This document shows positions 28,515-37,308 of a stretch of 64,000 nucleotides of DNA, piece after piece. This DNA comes from Paraburkholderia solisilvae (GTDB lineage Bacteria > Pseudomonadota > Gammaproteobacteria > Burkholderiales > Burkholderiaceae). The stretch spans positions 1 to 64,000 of the forward strand of contig NZ_CADIKF010000021.1 of assembly GCF_902859875.1 (NCBI RefSeq), written 5' to 3'. Each line of letters begins with the position of its first letter. Within the stretch, counting starts at the first letter, position 1. The notes beneath the pieces are model-generated. The model was not told the origin of the DNA, did not search any database, and saw only the letters and a list, made by a program, of their open reading frames with translations. The translations under genes and the position numbers were made by a program.

Positions 28515-29666
28515 ATGAATCCGCTCAGTTCATTCGCCCAACTGTCGCGTTCCGCGATCTTTTCGCTCGGGCGCGAGCTCGCCGCATGGAAGCCGTCGAC
28601 GGAGCGCGCGCTATTCGGCGCCGAAGCGGTGCTGTCAGTCGTGCTGTCGGTTGCGTTCGCGCACGCGCTGCATCTGACCAACACCTGGTGGGCCGCGATC
28701 AGCGGCTTCGCGGTAATGCAGACGAGCTTCCAGGGCAGCGTCGAGCGCGCCACCTATCGTGTGCTCGGCACGCTGCTCGGCGCGCTGGTCGGGGTCGTCA
28801 TCGGTCCGCTGATCGGCGACCGGCCGTGGCTGTTCATCCCGATGATCGGCGTGATCGGCGGCTTCTGCGTGTATAGCGGCAACGGCGCGGTCGCCTCTTA
28901 TGCGTGGGTGCTCGGCGGCATCACGTCGCTGCTGGTCACGTATGAGGCGCACATCCTCGTGTCGATGGAGAAGACCGCGTCGTTCGCGGTGCTGCGGGTC
29001 GCGGAGGTGCTGGTCGGCACGCTGTCGTGCGTCGTCGTGGCGGGGATTTTTCAGATCGCGATCCGCTGGTATCGCCGCAGGCAGTCCGGCGGCGCAGCCC
29101 CGCCCGCGAGCGCCGCGCCGGCCGCCGCCCCGCCGTTACGCGCGATGCATGCGGCGCGCGTGCTGCTCGGACTGCAGTCCGGGCTGTCGATCGCGATTAT
29201 CGCGGCGCTCACGTACACGCTGAATCTGCCGGGCTTCGCACAGGCGCTGGTGACGACGGTCGCGGTGATGGTGCTGCCGGCCGCGTCGCTGATGACGCGC
29301 GACCAGCGGCCGGTCATGCAGAAGATGGTGCAGCGTGTGACCGGCTGCCTGCTCGCGGGCGCGCTCGGCATTATCCTGCTGCCGCTGATGAACGGCAGGG
29401 AAATCCCCTGCCTGATCACGCTGTCGTGCGGCGTATGGATCGGCTGCCATGTGCAGAGCGGTAGCGCGGGCGCAAGCTATGTCGGCCGGCAGTTCACGAT
29501 CGCGTTCATCATGGTGTTCGTGCAGGATCACCACTGGTCCGCCGACCCGCTGCCGGCCTTGATGCGGCTCGAGGGCATTCTGATCGGCATCGTCACGCTG
29601 GCCGCCGTCATGTTTGCGACCGCCAGTGTGCCGTTCCTGCCGTCGGCGGACGAAGCGAGCCCGTAG
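28515..29666 (+). CDS. FUSC-family (fusaric acid resistance/AaeB-like) membrane protein
   Basis: A 383-residue protein with two sets of membrane helices separated by a proline/alanine-rich linker (about 195-212). Its N-terminal half matches the FUSC pattern (NTWWAAISGFAVMQTSFQG). Relatives efflux aromatic acids or take part in envelope stress. Substrate unknown. No outer-membrane or adaptor partner is adjacent. Confidence 0.82.
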   Translation: MNPLSSFAQLSRSAIFSLGRELAAWKPSTERALFGAEAVLSVVLSVAFAHALHLTNTWWAAISGFAVMQTSFQGSVERATYRVLGTLLGALVGVVIGPLIGDRPWLFIPMIGVIGGFCVYSGNGAVASYAWVLGGITSLLVTYEAHILVSMEKTASFAVLRVAEVLVGTLSCVVVAGIFQIAIRWYRRRQSGGAAPPASAAPAAAPPLRAMHAARVLLGLQSGLSIAIIAALTYTLNLPGFAQALVTTVAVMVLPAASLMTRDQRPVMQKMVQRVTGCLLAGALGIILLPLMNGREIPCLITLSCGVWIGCHVQSGSAGASYVGRQFTIAFIMVFVQDHHWSADPLPALMRLEGILIGIVTLAAVMFATASVPFLPSADEASP

Positions 29667-29728
29667 CGGCACGGGCCGGACGCCGCCCAGCACCGCGCCC
29701 ACCGCGCCGCGGCTGCGGCCGCTGCGCG

Positions 29729-30163
29729 TTACTTGCCGTCCTTCAGCCGCGCCTCTTCCGCGGCCGCCTTGTAGTCGTAGGTCGGATAGAACTCGGTGCG
29801 ATAGCCGCCCCAGGCGGTTTCCTCGAGCACGCGGTTCACCTCGCGCAGCCGGTTGGCCGGCACGCGCAGCGTGACGACCTGGCCGATGCCCATCATCACG
29901 TACCACGACACGACCTCGACGCCCGGCGGCGGAAATGCCTTGTAGAAGCCTTGCTTCGCGAGCGCCCTGTTGATCTCGGGCAGCGTCTTCGACTGATCGT
30001 GCTTCAGGAACACCGTCAGCAGGAACGTGCCGTCGCCGGCCGGCGACGCGGCGGGCGCACTCCCCGGCGCACTGGTGGGCGCGCTTTGCGCGAACGCGGG
30101 CGGCGCGCTCGCAAACGCAGCCAGCAGACCGAGCGTCGCGATCAGCTTTCGAACTGGGTACAT
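29729..30163 (-). CDS. Exported protein of unknown function
   Basis: A 144-residue protein with a signal peptide (LIATLGLLAAFASAPPAFA, about 7-25), a low-complexity Ala/Pro/Ser stretch, and then a compact domain (FLLTVFLKHDQSKTLPEI ... GVEVVSWYVMMGIGQVVTLRV). It has the look of a muconolactone-delta-isomerase or ferredoxin-like fold. A good AGGAGAAG site precedes it. Function not known. Confidence 0.65.
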   Translation of the reverse strand: MYPVRKLIATLGLLAAFASAPPAFAQSAPTSAPGSAPAASPAGDGTFLLTVFLKHDQSKTLPEINRALAKQGFYKAFPPPGVEVVSWYVMMGIGQVVTLRVPANRLREVNRVLEETAWGGYRTEFYPTYDYKAAAEEARLKDGK

Positions 30164-30289
30164 CGACTTCTCCTGGAAACGTGGGCGGGGATGGCAACGG
30201 CGGGCAACTTCGCGCAGCAGCGGTCTTTATACCGGAATCGCGCTTGTGTTGCCGCCCCGTTTTATCCGCCGCCGTCGGCCGCGGCCACG

Positions 30290-30886
30290 TCAGGCTTTCG
30301 GAAAGCAGAAGCCGAAGTCCTCGCAACCGGGACACCCCGGCGCCGGCCCGGGCGTGCGCCCTTTGTCGAGCGCGACCTGCTGCGCGAGAAAGCGCTTCCA
30401 GCGCAATTCGTCGACATTGCGCGCGACGAGTACCGGATAGTGGCGCGTAAGAATCGCGCTGACGTCATCGCGGCCGTCGAGGCCGAGATCGCGCCACAGG
30501 TGGTCGGGCCGCAGGCATGCGCTGGCGATGATGGTCGCGAGGCACCATGCGTCGATCGCATTGGTGATGGGCGGCCGCTCGTGGCGCAGCAGCAGCTTGC
30601 GCAAATCGTCGACGAAGCGCTGATGCTGCGTCGCGGCCGCATGTTCGGGAAACGCCTCGAGCGGCAACGCGCCGGTGCGCGCGGCGTCGGGAAAATGCCG
30701 CGCGGCCAGCGCGCCGAGCGTATCGCGCGGCACCCCCAGATGAGCGAGCTCGCCGCTGGCGAGCTTCGCGCCGATCAGGCGCGCAAAGGTGACCGTGTCG
30801 GCCCGGCGGCGGTTGGCCGCGTGATCGAGCAGGCTTTGTACGCACGCGTCGCGCAGCAAAGGCGCGTCATCCATCGGCACGGTCAT
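30290..30886 (-). CDS. NifQ-like protein
   Basis: A 198-residue protein with the NifQ core (CLRPDHLWRDLGL ... RHYPVLVARNVDELRWKRFL) and a C-terminal Cys cluster (C-x2-C-x5-C) in GCPGCEDFGFCF. NifQ carries an Fe-S cluster and supplies molybdenum for nitrogenase FeMo-cofactor. No nif genes are in the window, so this copy may serve general Mo handling or be a remnant. The ATG at 30886 gives a normal length; a GTG at 30943 is possible. Molybdoenzyme genes (paoABC) lie about 6 kb away. Confidence 0.78.
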   Translation of the reverse strand: MTVPMDDAPLLRDACVQSLLDHAANRRRADTVTFARLIGAKLASGELAHLGVPRDTLGALAARHFPDAARTGALPLEAFPEHAAATQHQRFVDDLRKLLLRHERPPITNAIDAWCLATIIASACLRPDHLWRDLGLDGRDDVSAILTRHYPVLVARNVDELRWKRFLAQQVALDKGRTPGPAPGCPGCEDFGFCFPKA

Positions 30887-31103
30887 GGTGTGAATACCCC
30901 GCGTTGACGGCCCGGGCGTTCGCGCGCCCGAACTCGTCAGCACAATACGCCGAAAATGCAGACAAGAGCCACTTCTGTGGCAAAAATGCGCCGGCCGGCG
31001 CGCCGGTTCGGACTCATGCGCACGCGCACCGCGTGATGCGGATTAAATAATTGCAAGCTTGCGTCGATAACCTGAGAGGGAGTCATCTACCTCGGAACCT
31101 GCC

Positions 31104-33221
31104 ATGCCCAGTTCGTACAACCTCGCATTGGTCGCGCTGTCGATCGCCGTCGCTACCCTGGCGTCGTACACCGCGCTTGACCTCGCGGGCCGCATCACGC
31201 TGCAGGCGGTCGCGCGCCAGCGCCGCGCCTGGCTCGCGGGCGGCGCCGCGGCGATGGGCGTCGGCATCTGGTCGATGCACTTCATCGGCATGCTCGCGTT
31301 TTCGCTGCCGATTCCGCTCGGCTACGACCTCGGCATCACCGGCGCCTCGCTCGCAATCGCGTTCGTCGTCTCGTACTTCGCGCTCGCGGTGGTCACGCGG
31401 CGCACGCTGACGCGCCCGCGCCTCGTCGCGGGCGGCGTGCTGATGGGCATCGGCATTGCCGGCATGCATTACACCGGCATGGCGGCGATGCGCATGGAGC
31501 CGGGCATCCGCTACCGCCCGCTGCTGTTCGCCGCGTCGCTCGCCATCGCGATCGTCGCATCGATCGCCGCGCTCTGGATCGCGCATATGCTGCGCGACTC
31601 GGGCCTGCGCCGCATCATCGTCAAGCGCACCGGCGCGGCCGCGATCATGGGCCTCGCGATCACCGGCATGCACTACACCGGCATGGCCGCCGCCGACTTT
31701 GCGCCGGGCGCGATCTGCGGCGCGGTGCAAGGCTCGAGCGCGAGCGTCGCGGACGGCCAGAACGTGCAATGGCTCGCCGCGACGGTCATCCTCTTCACGT
31801 TCGCGATTCTGCTGGTCACGCTGCTGCTGTCGCGCTTCGATGCACGCGCAACCTTGCTGGTCGGCTCAGTCGCGACGCTCAACAACCAGATCGTGCGGCT
31901 CGCGACCTACGACACGCTGACGGGCCTGCTGAACCGCAGCTCGCTGACCGAGCGGATCGAGCGCGCGATCGACGTGTGCCGCGCGCGCAACACGTTGTTC
32001 GCGATTCTGTTTATGGATCTCGACGGCTTCAAGACGATCAACGACTCGCTCGGTCACGCGTTCGGCGATGAAGTGCTGAAGGCGTTCGCGCAGCAATTGC
32101 TGCAATGCGTGCGCGCGGCGGACTCGGTCGCGCGCCTCGGCGGCGACGAGTTCGTGATCCTCGCCGAAGACCTCCGCTCCGCGCAGGATGCCGCGCAGAT
32201 GGCCGACAGCGTGCTCGCGCGGATGCGCGAAGGCATCGTCGCGGACGGCCAGGCGCTGCAGGTGATGCCGAGCATCGGCGTCGCGCTCTTCCCGCAGGAC
32301 GGCGACAGCGTCGACACGCTGCTCAAGGACGCGGACGCCGCGATGTACGAAGCGAAGCGCGAAGGCCGCGGCACCTGGCGCTTCTTCGAGGCGCGCATGA
32401 ACGAAGCGGCGCTGCGCACGCTGAAGATCCAGCGCGCGCTGCACGAAGGCATGGGCAAAGGCTATTTCGCGCTGCACTTCCAGCCGAAATTCCGCAGCGA
32501 CACCGGCGAGGTCGCGGGCGCCGAAGCGCTGCTGCGGCTCGATCATCCGGAATTCGGCCAGCTTGCGCCGGTCGACTTCATTCCGATCGCGGAACGCTCC
32601 GGCCAGATCGTGCAGATCGGCTACTGGGTGGTGCGCGAAACCTGCCGGCAGATCCGCCGCTGGCAGGCCGCCGGCCTGCCGCTGATGAAAGTTGCCGTGA
32701 ACCTGTCGCCGCGCCAGCTGACGCAGGCGGAGCTCGTCCCGACCATCCTCGACATCGTGAAAGCCGAACAGATCGCGTGCGCGCAACTGATGTTCGAGAT
32801 CACCGAAAGCGTCGCGATGCAGGACGCGCCGAAGACCATCGCGACGATCCATCAATTCCAGCAGGCCGGCTTCCAGATTTCGATCGACGACTTCGGCACC
32901 GGTTATTCGAGCCTCGCGTACCTGCAGCGTTTTCGTGTGAAGCAGCTGAAAATCGATCGCTTCTTCACGAACGGCCTCGATCAGAACGGCAAAGAGGGCA
33001 CCGCCATCGTATCGGCGATCATCGCGCTCGCGCACTCGCTCGAAATGGACGTGGTCGCCGAAGGCGTCGAAACGGAATCGCAATACGACAAACTGAAAGA
33101 CATGCGCTGCGACGAGATGCAAGGCTTTCTGCTCGGCCGGCCGCTCACCGCGGACGCGTTCGGCGCACTGATGCATCAGCAGATGCGCACCAACCCCGGC
33201 GCGTCGGCCCTGATGAACTGA
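31104..33221 (+). CDS. MHYT-GGDEF-EAL cyclic-di-GMP protein
   Basis: A 705-residue inner-membrane signalling protein. About seven helices in the first 250 residues carry MHYT-type motifs (MHFIGM, MHYTGM, MHYTGM), thought to bind copper or sense gases. The GGDEF domain is intact (LGGDEFVILAED, about 345-356), as are the EAL motifs (EALLRLD, DDFGTGYSSL), so both synthesis and hydrolysis of c-di-GMP are possible. It stands alone between nifQ-like and pyrB-like genes. Confidence 0.92.
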   Translation: MPSSYNLALVALSIAVATLASYTALDLAGRITLQAVARQRRAWLAGGAAAMGVGIWSMHFIGMLAFSLPIPLGYDLGITGASLAIAFVVSYFALAVVTRRTLTRPRLVAGGVLMGIGIAGMHYTGMAAMRMEPGIRYRPLLFAASLAIAIVASIAALWIAHMLRDSGLRRIIVKRTGAAAIMGLAITGMHYTGMAAADFAPGAICGAVQGSSASVADGQNVQWLAATVILFTFAILLVTLLLSRFDARATLLVGSVATLNNQIVRLATYDTLTGLLNRSSLTERIERAIDVCRARNTLFAILFMDLDGFKTINDSLGHAFGDEVLKAFAQQLLQCVRAADSVARLGGDEFVILAEDLRSAQDAAQMADSVLARMREGIVADGQALQVMPSIGVALFPQDGDSVDTLLKDADAAMYEAKREGRGTWRFFEARMNEAALRTLKIQRALHEGMGKGYFALHFQPKFRSDTGEVAGAEALLRLDHPEFGQLAPVDFIPIAERSGQIVQIGYWVVRETCRQIRRWQAAGLPLMKVAVNLSPRQLTQAELVPTILDIVKAEQIACAQLMFEITESVAMQDAPKTIATIHQFQQAGFQISIDDFGTGYSSLAYLQRFRVKQLKIDRFFTNGLDQNGKEGTAIVSAIIALAHSLEMDVVAEGVETESQYDKLKDMRCDEMQGFLLGRPLTADAFGALMHQQMRTNPGASALMN

Positions 33222-33248
33222 GTGCCGCGCGTTTTTCCGAATATCTTC

Positions 33249-33276
33249 TTGACTTCGGGTATCAGCCGGTTAATAT
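33249..33276 (+). promoter_or_regulatory. Candidate promoter of the aspartate carbamoyltransferase gene
   Basis: A TTGACT (33249-33254) and TAATAT (33271-33276) are separated by 16 bases, in an AT-rich patch 51 bases before the ATG at 33327. It is a good sigma-70-like pair for a GC-rich genome. Confidence 0.5.
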
Positions 33277-33326
33277 ACGCACCGCGTATAGTCGCCTCTG
33301 AAAAACCAGCCGACCAAGGTGCCCGA

Positions 33327-34619
33327 ATGAGCGTTCCGCAACAAGCCTTCCTGCGCGATGCGATGCGTCGCATGAACCTGACCCGCGACGGCTTCGCTAG
33401 CCGCATTGGCGTGTCCCGCCGGGCGCTCGACACGTGGCTGCTGCCCGACGACTCGCAGGAGTCGCGCGCGATGCCGGAAATCGTCGAGCGCTTCGTGTCG
33501 GAGATCGTGGTGAACGGCGAGACCACCGAGCGCTATACGCAGAGCGTAGACTCACAATCGCTCGCCAGCCAGATTCTGTTCGAAGGCAAGCCGCAGTTGC
33601 TGTCGGTCGATCAGTTTTCGCGCGAGGCGGTCGAGGCGCTCTTTCGCGTCGCGGACATCATGCAGCCCATCGCGCGCCGCCGGAAAATCTCGCGCGTGCT
33701 CGAAGGCGCGGTGCTCGGCAACCTGTTCTTCGAAGCGAGCACGCGTACGCGCGTGAGCTTCGGCGCCGCATTCTGCCGGCTCGGCGGCTCGGTCTGCGAC
33801 ACCACCGGCTTCACCTTTTCGTCGATGGCCAAAGGCGAGTCGATTTACGACACGAGCCGCGTGATGAGCGGCTATGTCGATGCGCTCGTGATCCGCCATC
33901 CGGAGCAAGGGTCGGTGGCCGAATTCGCGCGCGCGACCAACGTGCCGGTCATCAACGGCGGCGACGGCCCGGGCGAGCACCCGAGCCAGGCGCTGCTCGA
34001 CCTGTACACCATTCAACGCGAGTTTTCGCGTCTCGGGAAAATTGTCGACGGCGCGCATATCGCGCTGGTCGGCGACCTGAAGTACGGGCGCACCGTGCAC
34101 TCGCTCGTGAAGCTGCTTGCGCTCTATCGCGGCATCAAGTTCACGTTGATTTCGCCGCCGATGCTCGAAATGCCCGCGTATATCGTCGAGCAGATTTCGC
34201 GCAACGGTCATGTGATCGAGCAGACTCATGATCTGCCGGCCGGTTTGCGTGGCGCGGACGTCGTGTACGCGACGCGCATCCAGAAGGAGCGCTTCGCCGA
34301 CGAATCGTTCGAAGGCTATACGCCGGATTTCCAGATCAACCAGGCGCTGGTCGATGCCGTGTGCGGGCCCGAGACGCTGATCATGCACCCGCTGCCGCGC
34401 GACAGCCGGCCCGGCGCGAACGATCTGAGCACCGACCTGAACCATGATTCGCGGCTTGCCATTTTCCGGCAAACCGACAACGGCATTCCGGTGCGGATGG
34501 CCATTTTCGCGGTGCTGCTCGGCGTCGATACGCTGGTCCAGCATTCGATGCGCGACGCGGCGTGGCGACCGCCCGCGTATCTCGGGCCGGACGATGCGGT
34601 GTTTCACGGCATCGATTGA
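33327..34619 (+). CDS. pyrB: Aspartate carbamoyltransferase with N-terminal HTH-like extension
   Basis: Condenses carbamoyl phosphate and aspartate in pyrimidine synthesis. The 430-residue protein keeps the catalytic motifs: carbamoyl-phosphate loop STRT (138-141, in FFEASTRTRVSFG), Lys-bearing loop region, and HPLPRDS near residue 359. The normal catalytic chain starts only around residue 88. The preceding part (FLRDAMRRMNLTRDGFASRI, GVSRRALDTW) resembles an XRE-type HTH. Whether this domain binds DNA is unknown. No pyrI or pyrC neighbour is present, so this may be a second ATCase. Confidence 0.87.
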   Translation: MSVPQQAFLRDAMRRMNLTRDGFASRIGVSRRALDTWLLPDDSQESRAMPEIVERFVSEIVVNGETTERYTQSVDSQSLASQILFEGKPQLLSVDQFSREAVEALFRVADIMQPIARRRKISRVLEGAVLGNLFFEASTRTRVSFGAAFCRLGGSVCDTTGFTFSSMAKGESIYDTSRVMSGYVDALVIRHPEQGSVAEFARATNVPVINGGDGPGEHPSQALLDLYTIQREFSRLGKIVDGAHIALVGDLKYGRTVHSLVKLLALYRGIKFTLISPPMLEMPAYIVEQISRNGHVIEQTHDLPAGLRGADVVYATRIQKERFADESFEGYTPDFQINQALVDAVCGPETLIMHPLPRDSRPGANDLSTDLNHDSRLAIFRQTDNGIPVRMAIFAVLLGVDTLVQHSMRDAAWRPPAYLGPDDAVFHGID

Positions 34620-34659
34620 CGCAACGCGGCCCTTTCGAAACGAGCCGCGCATCGACAGC

Positions 34660-35595
34660 TCAAGCCATATCGAGTGCTTCGGCCGTCGCGCACAACTCAC
34701 GGTGCGCGCTTAGCGCGTCGGCCGCGAAGTCGACGAACGCGCGCACCTTCGGCGAGCGTTGTCTGAGCGCCGGGTAAAGGATGTGAATGCTGCGCCTCGG
34801 CGTGTTGTAGCCCTCCAGCACGCGTTCGAGCCGGCCCGCCCGCAGAGGGCCGGCCGCGACATAGCCATGCACATACACGATGCCTGAATCGGCAAGCGCC
34901 GCATCGATCAGCGCGTCGCAGTGATCGACCACCTGGCGCGCGCTCTCGCCGACGCGCACCGTCCAGTCCCGGCTGCCCGACATGAAGTGCCAGTCGCGGC
35001 AGCGCCGCGTGTGCGCCGACATATACGCGATGCAATCGTGCGCGGCGAGATCGTCCGGCGTACGCGGACGGCCCCGCTCGTTCAGGTAGTGCGGACTCGC
35101 GCACGCAACCCACTGTGCGACGCCGACTTCGCGCGCGATCAATCGGCTCGACGGCAGATCGCCGATACGGATCGCGACATCGAAGCCTTCTTCGATGATG
35201 TCCTGCAACGCGTCCGAGAAGCTCGCCTCGACCGTGAGGCCCGGAAACCGCCGCCTGAATTCGACCAGCGCCGGCACGAGCACGGATCGGCCGAAGGCGA
35301 CCGGCGCGGCAATCCGCAAGCGGCCGGACGGCGCCTGCGCGCACTGTTGCAAAGCAGCCTCCGCCTCCTTGAGCCCCGCGAGAATGTCACGGCAACGCTC
35401 GAAGAACACTGCGCCTTCCGCGGTCAGCCCGACGCTTCGGGTCGAACGATGCAGGAGCACCACGCCGGTTTGCGATTCGAGCCTGCTGACCGCTTTGCTG
35501 ACGCCGGACGCCGTCAACCCCATCTGCCTCGCCGCAACGGTGAAACTGCTGGCTTCAGCGGCACGCACAAACGCCTCCACGGCGGACAAATCCAT
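34660..35595 (-). CDS. LysR-family transcriptional regulator
   Basis: A 311-residue LysR protein with an N-terminal winged HTH (FTVAARQMGLTASGVSKAVSRL, within 18-40) and a CrgA-type effector domain. It does not face an obvious target gene: the region upstream of it (35.6-36.5 kb) leads to the paoABC operon about 1 kb away on the opposite strand. That operon is a possible but unproven target. Confidence 0.87.
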   Translation of the reverse strand: MDLSAVEAFVRAAEASSFTVAARQMGLTASGVSKAVSRLESQTGVVLLHRSTRSVGLTAEGAVFFERCRDILAGLKEAEAALQQCAQAPSGRLRIAAPVAFGRSVLVPALVEFRRRFPGLTVEASFSDALQDIIEEGFDVAIRIGDLPSSRLIAREVGVAQWVACASPHYLNERGRPRTPDDLAAHDCIAYMSAHTRRCRDWHFMSGSRDWTVRVGESARQVVDHCDALIDAALADSGIVYVHGYVAAGPLRAGRLERVLEGYNTPRRSIHILYPALRQRSPKVRAFVDFAADALSAHRELCATAEALDMA

Positions 35596-36581
35596 CTCAA
35601 CCTCAACAAATCGGCGTTAGCCTTCGATATCTCTTCGACAGGCTTCGGCATCGTGAGCAGATCGCCATGCCGATGCAACCGGAATTCCGCGTCACTCAAA
35701 CCCGATAACCAGCCGGCTTTATTTCACGACGGAATTGACGGGCATTCCCGCATGACTCTTTTGCGTTAAATCAGCTTGAACATCCTTTATCGGCTTCCGG
35801 GAACGCGGCGGAAACACGAATCACACAACGATTCGCGCGAGGCTCAAGCGTTTTCATCGCAAATCCCCTTCCGTTCAAAAGCCGTCAGTGACGGATTAGC
35901 CTGAACTTTAGGGGTACGCGCGATCAGTGTGAATCGCATCGCGGATCAATAAACTGCTCGATCGTCTCACGGCCCGCACCGAACGTCCGATGCACCGTGC
36001 GATCGCATGCAGCCGTGCGTTATGCGTCACACATCGCGCCGCGCGGTGCGCCGGTGCGGATTCTTTTCAATTCTGTCTAACACGTCGGTAAGGTCGCGTT
36101 CGCGCGATACGACCGCCTCAATTGCGCCGTGCATGAACCCTCCTTCGCCGATGGCACAACACGGCAGGCATTCTTTCAACTCTTTAGCGGCCCGCATTGC
36201 GCGACACACTCGCTATGTGAAGCTTGACTTTCAAATGCGCAAAACTATGGCGCGCCTGTTTACTTTCCAGCCTGTTGCGTGCAACGTGCTGCGTTGAAGT
36301 ATCGGTTGTTCCACTTCCGCATTTGCCCTTCTGCTTTTTTGCCTGCGGCAGTTTTCTGGCCGATTGCCCATCGCATCGCGCGGCGCCGTGCCGCGTGGGC
36401 TTGTGCCGCGCGTCGATTTCGTCGGGCGAAGGGGCATCGAAATTGCTGCTGCTTTTTTAGCGTGCTCGCTGCGCATCGCTTGCCATCGCGGACCAGCCTC
36501 GCCGGTCCGCTTCCGGTTCGACGTCTGCGATCCGGTTGTCGCGAGTTCGCCATGACCTTTCATTGGAGCAAGCAGAACATC
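35596..36581. other. Long intergenic region between LysR and paoABC
   Basis: Almost 1 kb without a convincing full-size gene. The left 350 bases are AT-richer (35620-35960) and likely hold the LysR promoter. One 35-codon frame with a strong ribosome site is listed separately (36027-36134). The right 250 bases are the leader of paoA and contain pyrimidine-rich runs. No tRNA or structured RNA was recognised by eye. Confidence 0.5.
36027..36134 (-). CDS. Possible 35-residue small ORF
   Basis: An ATG at 36134 is preceded by an excellent AAGGAGGG ribosome site. The frame encodes a charged helical peptide (MHGAIEAVVSRERDLTDVLD and 15 more residues). No homologue is known to me. The unusually good ribosome site in an otherwise gene-free stretch is the only support; it may be chance. 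Confidence 0.3.
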   Translation of the reverse strand: MHGAIEAVVSRERDLTDVLDRIEKNPHRRTARRDV

Positions 36582-37295
36582 ATGTTCAAGGACCACACTC
36601 ACGACGACGCGCACGACAGCGACGTCGCCCCTTCCCCCACCCAGGTATCGCGCCGTCGCTTTCTGCAATCGGCGGCCGCCGCCGCGACAGTCGGCGCCGC
36701 TCCGCATCTGCATGCGCAGACAGAAGCCGCGTCGCAGGACACGGCCGCCAGCCGACAGCCTGCACCGTCAGTCACGCCCGCGCGGCCGGTGAAGCTCGTC
36801 GTCAACGGTCGCGAGTATGCGCTGCAACTCGAACCGCGTGTCACGCTGCTCGACGCGCTACGCGAATACGCGGGACTGATGGGCACGAAGAAAGGCTGCG
36901 ACCGCGGACAGTGCGGCGCCTGCACGGTGCTCGCCGATGGCCGTCGCATCAACGCATGCCTGACGCTGGGGGTGATGCACGAAGGCGAAGCGATTACGAC
37001 CGTCGAAGGGCTCGCGCCAAACGGCACATTGAGTCCGCTGCAGCGCGCATTCATCGAACACGACGCGTTCCAGTGCGGCTACTGCACGCCGGGCCAGCTC
37101 TGCTCGGCCACCGCGCTGCTCAGCGAATTCGGCGCGGGCACGGCGAGCACCGTCACCGCGGACGTGCGACAGCGCCCCACCGAACTGTCCGACGACGAAA
37201 TTCGCGAGCGGATGAGCGGCAACATCTGCCGCTGCGGCGCCTACCCGAATATCGTCGCGGCGGTGCGCACGGTGCACAACGACGGCAACGCGTAA
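36582..37295 (+). CDS. paoA: Periplasmic aldehyde oxidoreductase, 2Fe-2S subunit
   Basis: The small subunit of a xanthine-oxidase-family aldehyde oxidoreductase, about 237 residues. A twin-arginine signal (SRRRFLQSAAAAATVGAA) sends the folded complex to the periplasm. Two [2Fe-2S] sites are visible: CDRGQCGAC with a following Cys, and CGYCTPGQLC paired with CRCG. The ATG at 36582 is preferred by similarity to PaoA (229 residues); an ATG at 36552 is the alternative. First gene of paoABC; PaoB follows after 13 bases. Confidence 0.9.
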   Translation: MFKDHTHDDAHDSDVAPSPTQVSRRRFLQSAAAAATVGAAPHLHAQTEAASQDTAASRQPAPSVTPARPVKLVVNGREYALQLEPRVTLLDALREYAGLMGTKKGCDRGQCGACTVLADGRRINACLTLGVMHEGEAITTVEGLAPNGTLSPLQRAFIEHDAFQCGYCTPGQLCSATALLSEFGAGTASTVTADVRQRPTELSDDEIRERMSGNICRCGAYPNIVAAVRTVHNDGNA

Positions 37296-37308
37296 AGGAG
37301 AAACAGTC

